A stretch of 64,000 bases of DNA, taken from NCBI GenBank assembly GCA_002710685.1, contig PALD01000027.1, positions 1-64,000 of the forward strand. The letters run 5' to 3'. The stretch comes from Cytophagaceae bacterium (GTDB taxonomy: Bacteria; Bacteroidota; Bacteroidia; Flavobacteriales; Flavobacteriaceae). The notes under the pieces are model-generated. The model ran no database searches. It had not been told where the DNA came from and worked only from the letters and a program-made list of their open reading frames with translations. Below, piece by piece: positions 1 through 7,411 of this stretch. The position numbers were made by a program, and so were the translations under genes. Within the stretch, counting starts at the first letter, position 1, and each line of letters starts with the position of its first letter.

Positions 1-246
1 CTTGGTCTGCTCCTGCTCTATCTTTCTCAATATGGCCTCCACGGCATCCATCCGTTTATCAATCAATAGCTTTAGGCTATGGACCGAATCATCAAAGGGC
101 GTGAATGGGTCGATGGAATACCGCTCAAAAAAATCCAACATGGCCCCTAGGGCTTGCGTATAATTGACATCATTTGCTATGGCATATTTTTTAAAGCGCT
201 CAACGGTCTCGGTGTGGAACTGTATCCTGGAAAATGGGTTGCTCAT
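1..246 (-). CDS. BfmA/BtgA-like mobilisation protein (partial, C-terminus off window)
   Basis: A reading frame on the minus strand runs from an ATG at 244-246 to the left edge without a stop (82 codons seen). The start reads MSNPFSRIQFHTETVERFKK, followed by a short helical region with an ML-DFF segment, an ISIDPF-like turn and a charged C-terminal stretch (RKIEQEQTK) that looks coiled. This pattern resembles the small BfmA/BtgA mobilisation proteins of Bacteroidota plasmids and integrative elements, which usually sit beside a relaxase gene. The family call is from recognition, not a search. If correct, a relaxase gene should lie just left of the window. It marks the adjoining DNA as probably mobile. 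Alternative: another small ribbon-helix-helix-like DNA-binding protein. Confidence 0.6.
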   Translation of the reverse strand, partial: MSNPFSRIQFHTETVERFKKYAIANDVNYTQALGAMLDFFERYSIDPFTPFDDSVHSLKLLIDKRMDAVEAILRKIEQEQTK

Positions 247-1070
247 GGCTAGATATTATTGGATTGGGACAATTGCCTTCGCTGTTTACGGGACCTCCCG
301 GCCGTTTTTAGGAAATTTGTCGCAAAAGTTAGTTTCAAACATTGGTAATGTTCAAACGTAAAATATTAAAAATCAATTATTTAACATCAAAAAATAAATA
401 TCGTAACGCGGCGCAGCCCGTTACCCTCTTGCTTCTCATTTTCCTTCGCTTCGCTCCCAAAAACGAGAACTTTTCAACTGAAATATAACCATAATAATCC
501 TCATTGATTTTGATGGTAAACAGCATCAAATTTAATGTGCCAAAAGACCCATTTACTTATTATATCCCGAGCGTTTTCCTTGGGTTTAGATTTGGTAACA
601 GGTATATCAGACAAGGAAAAACACCCACAGCAAAACGAAAATAAAATTATGCAGTTTTCCCATTTACTTCCCATAGTGCCTTCACGTTTCCTTTTCGCCC
701 GACCTTATTTTAAAATACGGATTGGCATAAGCTTTTATAAAAGGGTGAGGTAACGAGCCCGGTTATGCAAAGCGTTCCAGGACGTATTTTATCGCTTTAG
801 GGAAAAGGAAATGGGTACCGTGGGAATCACTTTATTGAATCCCTGAGTTTTGAAGGGCCTCTGATGAAAACAAGATTTCTATTCCAGTTGTGATCTGGAC
901 GAACTTGATCCCCTTTTTCAGGGGATTGGGTTTAAGACCTTCCTTTATGAACCGCATTTCCCGCAATAAAGCTTTTTTGCGGAATGAAGGGGAATGGGGT
1001 GAATCCATTATTACAAACTGTTCCAGCTCAAATCGTATAATACATAAGACAATCGCAAAGAATAAACAAA
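247..1070. other. gene-free stretch
   Basis: I see no credible gene here. Short open frames exist but have no protein-like composition and no start context. The stretch holds a small hairpin (ATCCCC at 908-913 with GGGGAT at 921-926) and one copy of a repeat, GCGGAATGAAGGGGAATGGG from 979, that recurs on the other side of the hip operon. Lying beside a mobilisation-type gene, it could include element-specific sites, but none can be named. Confidence 0.5.
979..1006 (+). repeat. flanking direct repeat, left copy
   Basis: The segment starting GCGGAATGAAGGGGAATGGG is repeated with a few changes at 2912-2941. The two copies are in the same orientation and enclose the three-gene hip operon. Similarity was judged by eye at about 24 of 29 positions. 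It may be a dispersed intergenic repeat or a trace of cassette insertion. Confidence 0.4.
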
Positions 1071-2057
1071 TTACAGCTTAGGCTTAAGTCTTTTTAATCT
1101 TCTTTGATAGGCTTGAAAGTAATTCCTTTTAGATTGCTCATTGAGAAAGGAAGCCTTAACAAACTGTTCAACGTGCTCAGCACCACCTAGCATTGTTTTC
1201 ATAATCGTGCTGAATTGCTTTTCAGTCAGCTCAATTTTTTCCGCCAATGTTGTAAACTGCGTATAAATGGTACCCTGTGCATCCTTTCTTGATAGCAACC
1301 CCTCTAAGGCAAAGACTTCGTCCTCCACATGCATACGGGTATTGAGCAAATCATAAGCCGGACTCAATCTGTGATCACCTAAAGGAGTCTCTAATATGGA
1401 GAAATTCTTTAAGTGAGCATCCCCATTTGAAAATAAGTAATTAAAAACCAACACTTGATACAACTTGGGAATTTCCAGTCTATATGCAGGAAGATACTTT
1501 TTCATCAACTCAAAAATCTCCAAATATGTCCCTTCATATTTATAATGTTCTCCGTGAGTTTGTGGTGTTTTCCCCGCAAGTGTAGCAAAGTCCTCTTTGG
1601 CAAGTTTACTTCCATCGTCTTTGACGTCAAAACGCTTAGTCAAATAAGCCGGCTCTCCATTTTTAAAAAATATCAATGCATTTTCCGCGGTTTCAATTTG
1701 ATAAACTTGCCGTGCTATTTGCATAGTAAGGTGTTCGTTAGCGGGCATTTGATTGCTGCGTTTGCCAGCATGAGGGATAGGCTTTAAAATATAATTTCCC
1801 TGCTCGCCTTCTTTAATAAGGCGCAATTTATTCTTCTCTAAAAGAACCGAAAATTTCTCCTGAACACCCGATATGGATATACGCTTATGATTATCTCTGA
1901 AGATTTGGTTCTCCTCATATTTGCTATCCGGAGAATCATAAGGAAGAATGTGCGACACTTTCCGGTTAGTGAACATGCGTTTTAGGCAGTTCCTGCTATA
2001 CGAGTCATAACCTTCGGCAAGAGTTCCCGGGCAATATTGAATATTTGGTATAGCCAT
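1071..2057 (-). CDS. hipT: HipA/HipT-like serine/threonine kinase toxin
   Basis: A 328-residue protein equivalent to the kinase part of HipA. A SIS motif at residues 61-63 lies just before GVQEK, the position of the regulatory phospho-serines in HipA/HipT. A candidate ATP-binding Lys is K92 (YILKP). The catalytic loop NGDAHLKN is at 211-218, with Asp213 and Asn218, and SPAYD at 232-236 supplies the metal-binding Asp. The N-terminal subdomain 1 of classical HipA (about 100 residues) is missing and is encoded by the upstream gene. The start codon overlaps the stop of that gene by one base (TAATG). HipA toxins phosphorylate glutamyl-tRNA synthetase and HipT phosphorylates tryptophanyl-tRNA synthetase; the target here is unknown. 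The gene order B-S-T matches the tripartite HipBST systems. Confidence 0.85.
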   Translation of the reverse strand: MAIPNIQYCPGTLAEGYDSYSRNCLKRMFTNRKVSHILPYDSPDSKYEENQIFRDNHKRISISGVQEKFSVLLEKNKLRLIKEGEQGNYILKPIPHAGKRSNQMPANEHLTMQIARQVYQIETAENALIFFKNGEPAYLTKRFDVKDDGSKLAKEDFATLAGKTPQTHGEHYKYEGTYLEIFELMKKYLPAYRLEIPKLYQVLVFNYLFSNGDAHLKNFSILETPLGDHRLSPAYDLLNTRMHVEDEVFALEGLLSRKDAQGTIYTQFTTLAEKIELTEKQFSTIMKTMLGGAEHVEQFVKASFLNEQSKRNYFQAYQRRLKRLKPKL

Positions 2058-2386
2058 TAATTCGCAGTTATTCTTTTTATAGTTATAGCTCCGATAGTGT
2101 CAAAAGCAGCAGTGATGAGCAACAGCCCAAAATAATCATCGGTATCAAGACGCATTTCGTTACAAACCACATCCCGATTAGTTCCTTCCGGCAACATGTT
2201 ATAAAAAAAAGGAAATAAATAGGGCGATTGATAGTGCTTTCGTGATTTGGGCAGGGTCAAACTTATAGCAGGTTTATCCGGATTATTCAGCCAATCTTCT
2301 AGATAGTTAAACTCAAAACTTCCATCGTCATGTTGAATTAAGGAACCAGCTTCTTCTTTTTTATATAAAACTTTTGCCATCCTCAT
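2057..2386 (-). CDS. hipS: HipS-like protein (HipA N-terminal subdomain encoded alone)
   Basis: This 109-residue protein corresponds to the N-terminal subdomain 1 of HipA (Couple_hipA type), with the features LIQHDDGSFEFNY near the start and a FPFFYNMLPEG motif around residues 58-68. In two-gene HipBA systems this domain is fused to the kinase; here it is a separate gene. Its start overlaps the end of the HTH gene by four bases (ATGA), and its stop overlaps the kinase start by one base, so the three are almost certainly cotranslated. In the described HipBST system the small HipS protein is the antitoxin. By position and size the same role is inferred here. Confidence 0.75.
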   Translation of the reverse strand: MRMAKVLYKKEEAGSLIQHDDGSFEFNYLEDWLNNPDKPAISLTLPKSRKHYQSPYLFPFFYNMLPEGTNRDVVCNEMRLDTDDYFGLLLITAAFDTIGAITIKRITAN

Positions 2387-2595
2387 ACCTTAATAGGTTT
2401 GAGTTGCAGCGTAATTTCTAAACCTAAAACGGATGTGAGTTTCTCTAAAGACTCCAACGTGGGGTTGGCTTGCCCGCGCTCGATTTTATATAAGGTGTTT
2501 ACGCTAATCCCTGCCAGATCTGCAACTTCAGATTGCGTAATCTTAAGATGATTCCGCCGTTCCTTTAATTGAATTCCAATAGCCTTTTTAGACAT
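2383..2595 (-). CDS. hipB: HipB-like HTH (Xre/Cro-CI) regulator
   Basis: A 70-residue, single-domain Xre-type helix-turn-helix protein. The HTH spans about residues 10-65, with TQSEVADLAGISVNTLYKIE forming helices 2 and 3. It is the first gene of the hip operon and overlaps the next by four bases. HipB proteins bind palindromic operators upstream of their own operon and repress it. Three operator-like repeats lie directly upstream, the nearest 19 bases before the start codon, in line with autoregulation. The protein lacks an obvious C-terminal extension. Confidence 0.85.
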   Translation of the reverse strand: MSKKAIGIQLKERRNHLKITQSEVADLAGISVNTLYKIERGQANPTLESLEKLTSVLGLEITLQLKPIKV

Positions 2596-2613
2596 ATTTC
2601 AAACCTTTAAAAA

Positions 2614-2750
2614 TCACATCATACTGCGATTTTAACCACTTTTCTATTAATAAAAAATAAAAATACATAATATTTCACATTAAATTGTGATTATTGAATG
2701 TTTTTTTTGTGTAATTAAATTTTCAATTCCGATTTCACATTATACGATTA
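2614..2750. promoter_or_regulatory. three operator-like repeats upstream of hipB
   Basis: Three 16-base copies are seen: TCACATCATACTGCGA (2614-2629), TCACATTAAATTGTGA (2675-2690) and TCACATTATACGATTA (2735-2750). The middle copy is palindromic (TCACA and TGTGA arms around six bases), the first is nearly so and the third is degenerate in its right arm. They start 61 and 60 bases apart, roughly six helical turns, so bound dimers would face the same side of the DNA. They are the natural candidate operators for the HipB-like protein. This is inference from position and symmetry. Confidence 0.6.
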
Positions 2751-2911
2751 TTTTTAGTAAAAAAAAACAGTATTATAGTTAACTGCCTAAGGTCAGACCA
2801 GGGCATATTTAGAAATACTATTTTTTAATTCGCGGCAAGCCTCAAAGCATTTTCAAGGCATCTCAATCAAGCGAACGCAATCCCAATCCCGAAATTTCGG
2901 GAGAGCATTTC

Positions 2912-2941
2912 GCGGAATGGAGGGAAATGGGGTTTATTCCA
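2912..2941 (+). repeat. flanking direct repeat, right copy
   Basis: It begins GCGGAATGGAGGGAAATGGG and matches 979-1006 in the same orientation. It lies about 25 bases after the perfect palindrome TCCCGAAATTTCGGGA. The two copies bracket the hip toxin-antitoxin operon. Confidence 0.4.
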
Positions 2942-3360
2942 TAAATATTTTTGTCATTACCCAAGAACTTAATCTACATTGTATAAACAAGGCTACTAAA
3001 ATACCTATGTAGAGCAAGAGGAGCATTACCTATATCCACAAGGCAAGATCATTCCATTAACTAAGGAGTTTAACAATTACCAAACGTGCACTCGCAAGGG
3101 AATACCGCTGTCTCAAGCACATGTATGTTTAATTCCCTAAAAGTACCAGCTCTCTTGGCAAAAGCGCACAAAAAAGAATGTTTAGTGTTACTTATTACCG
3201 CACAGATACCAACAATATCGCCCGAGCAGAAAGCCCATAAGAATAGTATGAATGCTATACACAAGAGGACCTAAGACCTATCTATTGTACCCTAAACCAA
3301 TTTATGGGATTAAGGAAAGTAAATACCATTGGATTGAAACAAGCCAATCAACCTATGCAT

Positions 3361-3412
3361 AAAAAAAGAGCATAATTATAAGGCGCTTTAATATTTATCT
3401 AAGTTTATGCTC
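3361..3412 (-). terminator. terminator-like hairpin after PAS-LuxR gene
   Basis: Arms GAGCATAA (3368-3375) and TTATGCTC (3405-3412) are perfect complements. Read on the minus strand, the hairpin is followed by seven T residues (plus-strand A run 3361-3367). The loop is long (29 bases), which weakens the call. It lies about 150 bases after the stop of the minus-strand regulator. Confidence 0.45.
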
Positions 3413-3564
3413 AACAAACTTTGGTTGTTATTCTTCCTACTTGTTATAACTGTCCGATTTAGGTTTAACTAATTCAGTTTTCAAGATAATCGTCAACTCA
3501 ATTTGATTAAGGGAATGTAATTTCTCACGGAGAAAATTAAGGAGCTGAACTATTGTTTTTTTAA

Positions 3565-4335
3565 CTATACCCACCCCCTTTCCAAGGCTAGCATAACCAA
3601 ATCCAGGGTTTTGTTTGTGTCGGTTTTATTCAGCATGTTTTTTCGATGTGTATCTACAGTAACTTTGCTTATATAGAGTTTTTCAGCAATATCCATACTG
3701 TTCAATCCTTGAGCCAGAAATTGCAGGACTTCACGTTCGCGCCGTGTCAGCACTTGATTTTGTTGAGGCAGTACCTGCTTATTCTTTACATTTATATAGG
3801 AAGGTTCTCCTTCAAGACCAATAAAAGAAAGTGTCATGGTATTGCTTTTCTTTAAGTGTGATATATCGGTATATACACAAAAGGTCCGCAGCACGGCGCC
3901 TTCATCATCACTGTGAATACATACGATCTGTTGAAGTAATCTTATATATTCCCCATTGCTTTTACGCATTCTATAGTCATATCTTGATTTGTATTTTAAT
4001 ACCTTATCAGGAGGCAGGGCTTTCCAAAAATCAGTAACTCTGGCCTCAAATGCCAAAAAAAAGGGGAGATCGTCCGGGTGGATTATTTGCATCAAAACCT
4101 CGGCACTAAATTCTTCAGGGTTATATCCCAGCATGGTGGCTATGCTTTTGCTACAGTATTCAATCTTCATTTCGGGTGGGTTGAAAATCAAATAAAAATA
4201 GTCGCCTACCTGAAATATACTGATCAGCTTTTTATAAAGCTCAACCTCTAGTTTTAGATCGGATGGTGTTTTGTGCTGACCAATTTCCTTCCAGATTTTC
4301 TGTGCCTGATCTAAAATAAGTTTGTCCATATTCAA
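3565..4335 (-). CDS. PAS-domain LuxR-type transcriptional regulator
   Basis: A 256-residue cytoplasmic protein without signal peptide. A PAS fold covers about residues 45-160, with an IIHPDDLPFF motif at 84-93 and an arginine/tyrosine-rich RYDYRMRKSNGEYIRL strand, typical of PAS_3 domains. A LuxR/GerE helix-turn-helix occupies 196-256 (LTRREREVLQFLAQG, then SKVTVDTHRKNML). There is no receiver domain, so it is a one-component sensor whose PAS ligand or cofactor is unknown. It is transcribed away from the exported TPR/zinc-finger gene and may control it, but no operator is evident. MNMDK offers ATG starts at residues 1 and 3. Confidence 0.8.
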   Translation of the reverse strand: MNMDKLILDQAQKIWKEIGQHKTPSDLKLEVELYKKLISIFQVGDYFYLIFNPPEMKIEYCSKSIATMLGYNPEEFSAEVLMQIIHPDDLPFFLAFEARVTDFWKALPPDKVLKYKSRYDYRMRKSNGEYIRLLQQIVCIHSDDEGAVLRTFCVYTDISHLKKSNTMTLSFIGLEGEPSYINVKNKQVLPQQNQVLTRREREVLQFLAQGLNSMDIAEKLYISKVTVDTHRKNMLNKTDTNKTLDLVMLALERGWV

Positions 4336-4592
4336 ACTACTTGTGATGATATACTTAAAAAAGCGTGTTAAAAATACCTATTAATGGGTATTTCTCCGAG
4401 GATTAAGTTCAATTAGTTTTGAATAAATGTTCTGCGGGTAAGGATTTTGTACTACTTGATAGCTCATTTTTAAATATGATTCCATACATAAACAAAAAAG
4501 CAATGTTAAAATCATTCAGCGTTTTTCCAGTATTTGCGCAGCAGAATGAAAGTAGCAGCCAATTGTAAAGGATATGAGATTGATTAAATTTT

Positions 4593-5348
4593 ATGCACTT
4601 AAATGACATGATAAAGAGTTTGACTTTTAAAAAAACCCTTGGAGCATTAACAATCCTTTTTGTCCTGCTTATTATGGGATCACACCGTATTCAAGCACAG
4701 ACTAATGCGGAACGTGCCCAAGCATATTACTATGCGGCAGAGGAGGCCTATAACAATGAAGAGTATAGTAAGGCAGTTAGCTATTGTGACCAAGTGGTCG
4801 AAATCCTTGGCAGTTCCAACGCACGTGTTGAAGGCTTGTACGTGAAATGCTATTATGAACAGAATAATATTTCAAAAGCTAAAGAAGCCCTACAGACATT
4901 TTCAAACTTAAAGCCCGATGCATCTCTAAGTAAGGAAATTGCTCTTTATATAGTTAGGATTGAAGAAGCAGAAAAAGAGGAAGAAAGAAGACAAGAGCTA
5001 GCTGCTGAAGAGGCGGAGAAAAAAGCAGAATATGATAGGACCCATACGACTTGTCCTAATTGTTATGGTTCAGGAACAACTACCAAAAAAGTGGATTGTT
5101 ATACCTGTTATGGCAGTGGCGAGGTAGAGGGATCCAAAAAAACTTGCCCGGTGTGTCGTGGCACAGGGAAAGGGGCGGTCACCTATGATTTTTTGGGTGG
5201 TAGAAAGACGGCTGGTTGTAGTAATTGTCATAATTACGGCTGGATCCGTGAAAAAGAAACCTGTCCCGGTTGCCACGGTGAAGGTCAGAGAACAATCACT
5301 AAAACGTGTTCAATATGCTACGGAAAAGGAGATATAAAAAAAGAATAG
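4593..5348 (+). CDS. exported TPR protein with DnaJ-like CxxCxGxG zinc region
   Basis: A 251-residue protein in four parts. A signal peptide ends near AQA (residue 35). A TPR-like helical region follows at 40-115. A Glu/Lys-rich coiled coil spans 121-148. A cysteine-rich C-terminus carries six Cys pairs (154/157, 169/172, 185/188, 209/212, 224/227, 239/242), five of them in CxxCxGxG form. DnaJ has four such motifs forming two zinc sites, so this is an expanded version without a J domain. Signal peptide plus zinc fingers suggests a periplasmic or lipid-free exported chaperone-like or binding protein; substrate unknown. A second ATG at residue 6 (4608) gives a more standard signal peptide. It is divergent from the PAS-LuxR gene and starts a run of exported proteins. 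Confidence 0.7.
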   Translation: MHLNDMIKSLTFKKTLGALTILFVLLIMGSHRIQAQTNAERAQAYYYAAEEAYNNEEYSKAVSYCDQVVEILGSSNARVEGLYVKCYYEQNNISKAKEALQTFSNLKPDASLSKEIALYIVRIEEAEKEEERRQELAAEEAEKKAEYDRTHTTCPNCYGSGTTTKKVDCYTCYGSGEVEGSKKTCPVCRGTGKGAVTYDFLGGRKTAGCSNCHNYGWIREKETCPGCHGEGQRTITKTCSICYGKGDIKKE

Positions 5349-5437
5349 AAAACTTGGAAATATGAAACTAAAGAAAGAAATACAGACGAATTTAAAATAC
5401 CCTTAAACTGACAATCATTTTTAATTAAAAAATCACA

Positions 5438-5902
5438 ATGAAAAATGTAATCACACTATTTATCATTTGGCTGTTGATAATCGCAGGCATGCAAAACACA
5501 CAGGCACAACAAACTTTAAAAGTATATGGTTTCGCCGAATCATACGATTCTTACGACAAGGTCTCTTACATTTCTGAAGTAGTCACGGGCTTGGTGAACG
5601 ACAAAACGCTCTTTGACCCCAACGGGCAAAACCTTCAAAACCAGTTTAAGAAAAAAATTGGGGAAATATTAGGAAAGAGTGTCCAATCGATGAATCACAA
5701 TGCTTACGGACTTATGTATAAACGCTTCAAGCCGATGAGCCTGAACGGCACACCTGAAAAAAAAGAAGAACTATCCACCGAATCCACCCTTGAGGCTATG
5801 GAGAAATTAAGAATCAAAAAGATTGAAGAAAATAAGAAATACGGTATAAAAGTAATTGAAATTTCCAATGAACAATTTCAATATATACAACCTAAAAGAT
5901 AA
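5438..5902 (+). CDS. small exported protein of unknown function
   Basis: A 154-residue protein with a clear signal peptide (hydrophobic core residues 5-18, cleavage after QAQ near 24). The mature part is soluble and charged, with no cysteines and a basic C-terminal third (LRIKKIEENKKYG). I do not recognise a family. It follows the TPR/zinc-finger gene by about 90 bases. A decayed copy of its signal-peptide coding region lies just downstream (5913-5992), showing that this locus was once duplicated. Confidence 0.6.
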   Translation: MKNVITLFIIWLLIIAGMQNTQAQQTLKVYGFAESYDSYDKVSYISEVVTGLVNDKTLFDPNGQNLQNQFKKKIGEILGKSVQSMNHNAYGLMYKRFKPMSLNGTPEKKEELSTESTLEAMEKLRIKKIEENKKYGIKVIEISNEQFQYIQPKR

Positions 5903-5912
5903 TTTTTTATAA

Positions 5913-5992
5913 AAAATAAACTCATTATTATCCATTTGTTTGTTGATGATTGCAGGTATGCAAACTGCACGGGAACAAACCAAAGAGGATTA
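5913..5992 (+). pseudogene. decayed duplicate of the 5438 gene's signal peptide
   Basis: In one frame this stretch reads LLMIAGMQTAREQTKED and then stop. The DNA aligns with 5455-5515, which encodes LLIIAGMQNTQAQQT. No start codon remains and a stop follows at once, so it is a remnant of a tandem copy. Similarity was judged by eye over about 55 bases. Confidence 0.5.
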
Positions 5993-6101
5993 AAAAAACT
6001 ATATGATGATCAAATAATCTGTAAAGAGGAATATGATAATAAACAAAAATACCTTTTAGGGAAAGTAAATTGAAGTATTCCTTGCCCTATACGATTTATA
6101 A

Positions 6102-6671
6102 ATGATTAAATACAGCTACTTGTCAGTTTTGGTAATTTGCCTATGGAGTATCCACCTTCGGGCACAAACCACTACTGTAAATGGCGAACTTAAAGCGTTC
6201 CAAAAAGATACTGCGAAGGATCATTTAAATGAAAACACGATTAACCATCTTTCCTTTTTGCTCAACACACAACATTACCGGTTTTCACCCAAGGAAATCT
6301 ACAGCATCCGTTCTGAACGAAAAGGGTATAGGCTGGATATGACTCTGCGCTATCCTGACAGTGTAGTTTCCTATAAAATGAACATTCCCCAACTTTTCGA
6401 TGTTACAACCCTCAGGGATACCATAGATGGCATAGAAGGCCACCGGTTCCAAATAAAAATGACAGATAGCGTAATCACCGAGTATTCAGGCCCAGAGATA
6501 AGACAAATCATAACAAATAAACTCTCCTTTTTTATTACTGGGAAGCAAACCTCACAACGGCTTCAAAACATTTTGCAGACCATATGTCGGGATAACCACC
6601 GCCGCTGGTACCTGGAAGATGAACGAAAGAAAGAAACCACCAATTGTCCGCCCAACCTACACACTAACTGA
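6102..6671 (+). CDS. exported protein of unknown function
   Basis: A 189-residue protein with a signal peptide ending near LRAQ (residue 22). The remainder is soluble, with an YRFSPKEIYSIRSERKGY-like segment and a C-terminus rich in Arg, Lys and Asn. I cannot place it in a family. It follows the neighbouring exported genes in the same direction and precedes a barrel protein by 20 bases, so the two are probably cotranscribed. A link to cell-surface function is inferred only from the signal peptides around it. Confidence 0.55.
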   Translation: MIKYSYLSVLVICLWSIHLRAQTTTVNGELKAFQKDTAKDHLNENTINHLSFLLNTQHYRFSPKEIYSIRSERKGYRLDMTLRYPDSVVSYKMNIPQLFDVTTLRDTIDGIEGHRFQIKMTDSVITEYSGPEIRQIITNKLSFFITGKQTSQRLQNILQTICRDNHRRWYLEDERKKETTNCPPNLHTN

Positions 6672-6691
6672 ATGATTATTAAAACCACAAA

Positions 6692-7339
6692 ATGATGAAA
6701 ACAAATTTACTTTTGATTATCGCGCTACTCCTAGTATTTTTTAATGTATCTGCACAAAATGACACCCATTTTGGTTTAAAAGGCGCTATGAATTTAGCCG
6801 GACTTTCGGGAGTAGAACTGGATGATGGATATGAGAAAAGCATAAGAATGGCCTTTGGAGGGGGACTTTTTTTGAACAAGGAACTCACCCCTAAAACCAG
6901 TATTCAAATAGAAGCGATGTACAGTGCTCAAGGGGTGGAACTCGAGAGTGATGAAAATCCTGACGAACTTTATCGCCTGGATTATCTCTCTGTTCCCATA
7001 CTATACCGATACCATTTTGAAGAAAAAGGCTCCCTCAGCGTGCAATTTGGCGTACAGCCTGCCATGCTTTTAAACAGCCAGGTAAAAGTGCAGGGCGGTG
7101 ATGAGGAAGGTGTGTTTGATTTTGATGAATACTACGAAGGAACAGACGCCGAGGTCAATGGTTTTGATGTAGGGCTTACTGCAGGTTTTGGCTTTGGTTT
7201 CGGAAGGTTTTCATCCATTACCCTTACCTACACCTATGGATTGATGGAGGTTTTTAAAGGAAATGACGCCCCGCAGGGAGCTAAAACTTCATTGGTTCAA
7301 TTTAGTTTGGCGATTCCACTGACTTCAAATACGTATTAA
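6692..7339 (+). CDS. outer-membrane beta-barrel protein (PorT/OmpX-like)
   Basis: A 215-residue protein with a signal peptide (residues 1-21, ending VSAQ). The rest alternates polar and hydrophobic residues as expected of about eight outer-membrane beta strands: FGLKGAMNLAGLSG at the start, YLSVPILYRYHF around 92-103, GFDVGLTAGFGFGFG and the C-terminal strand TSLVQFSLAIPL. This is the layout of the PorT-type outer-membrane beta-barrel family common in Bacteroidota. Long acidic loops (DEENPDE-like and GGDEEG stretches) may face outward. Its exact role is unknown. It sits 20 bases after the preceding exported gene. Confidence 0.75.
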   Translation: MMKTNLLLIIALLLVFFNVSAQNDTHFGLKGAMNLAGLSGVELDDGYEKSIRMAFGGGLFLNKELTPKTSIQIEAMYSAQGVELESDENPDELYRLDYLSVPILYRYHFEEKGSLSVQFGVQPAMLLNSQVKVQGGDEEGVFDFDEYYEGTDAEVNGFDVGLTAGFGFGFGRFSSITLTYTYGLMEVFKGNDAPQGAKTSLVQFSLAIPLTSNTY

Positions 7340-7411
7340 ATTTTTTGTATTGGTAAATACAACTACAGTAAGTTATAGTATTTCTAATGTGAGTTAACAA
7401 AAATTAAAGCC

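Larger units (their letters stand above)
2751..3564. other. gene-free stretch
   Basis: No convincing gene is present. It contains a perfect palindrome TCCCGAAATTTCGGGA at 2887-2902, the right copy of the direct repeat that flanks the hip operon (2912-2941), and a terminator-like hairpin for the PAS-LuxR gene near its right end. Two short frames around 3070-3274 lie on opposite strands of the same bases and neither looks protein-like. Confidence 0.5.

Noticed and set aside
164..361. Plus-strand frame overlapping the left-edge gene
   Set aside because: It is antisense to the BfmA/BtgA-like frame, whose composition is clearly protein-like; the plus frame is not.
535..1081. Two short plus-strand frames in the gene-free stretch
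   Set aside because: Random-looking composition, no start context and no resemblance to any family; one runs into the end of the hip kinase gene.
3070..3274. Two overlapping small frames on opposite strands
   Set aside because: They cover the same bases, neither has a convincing protein pattern, and there is no sign of which would be translated.
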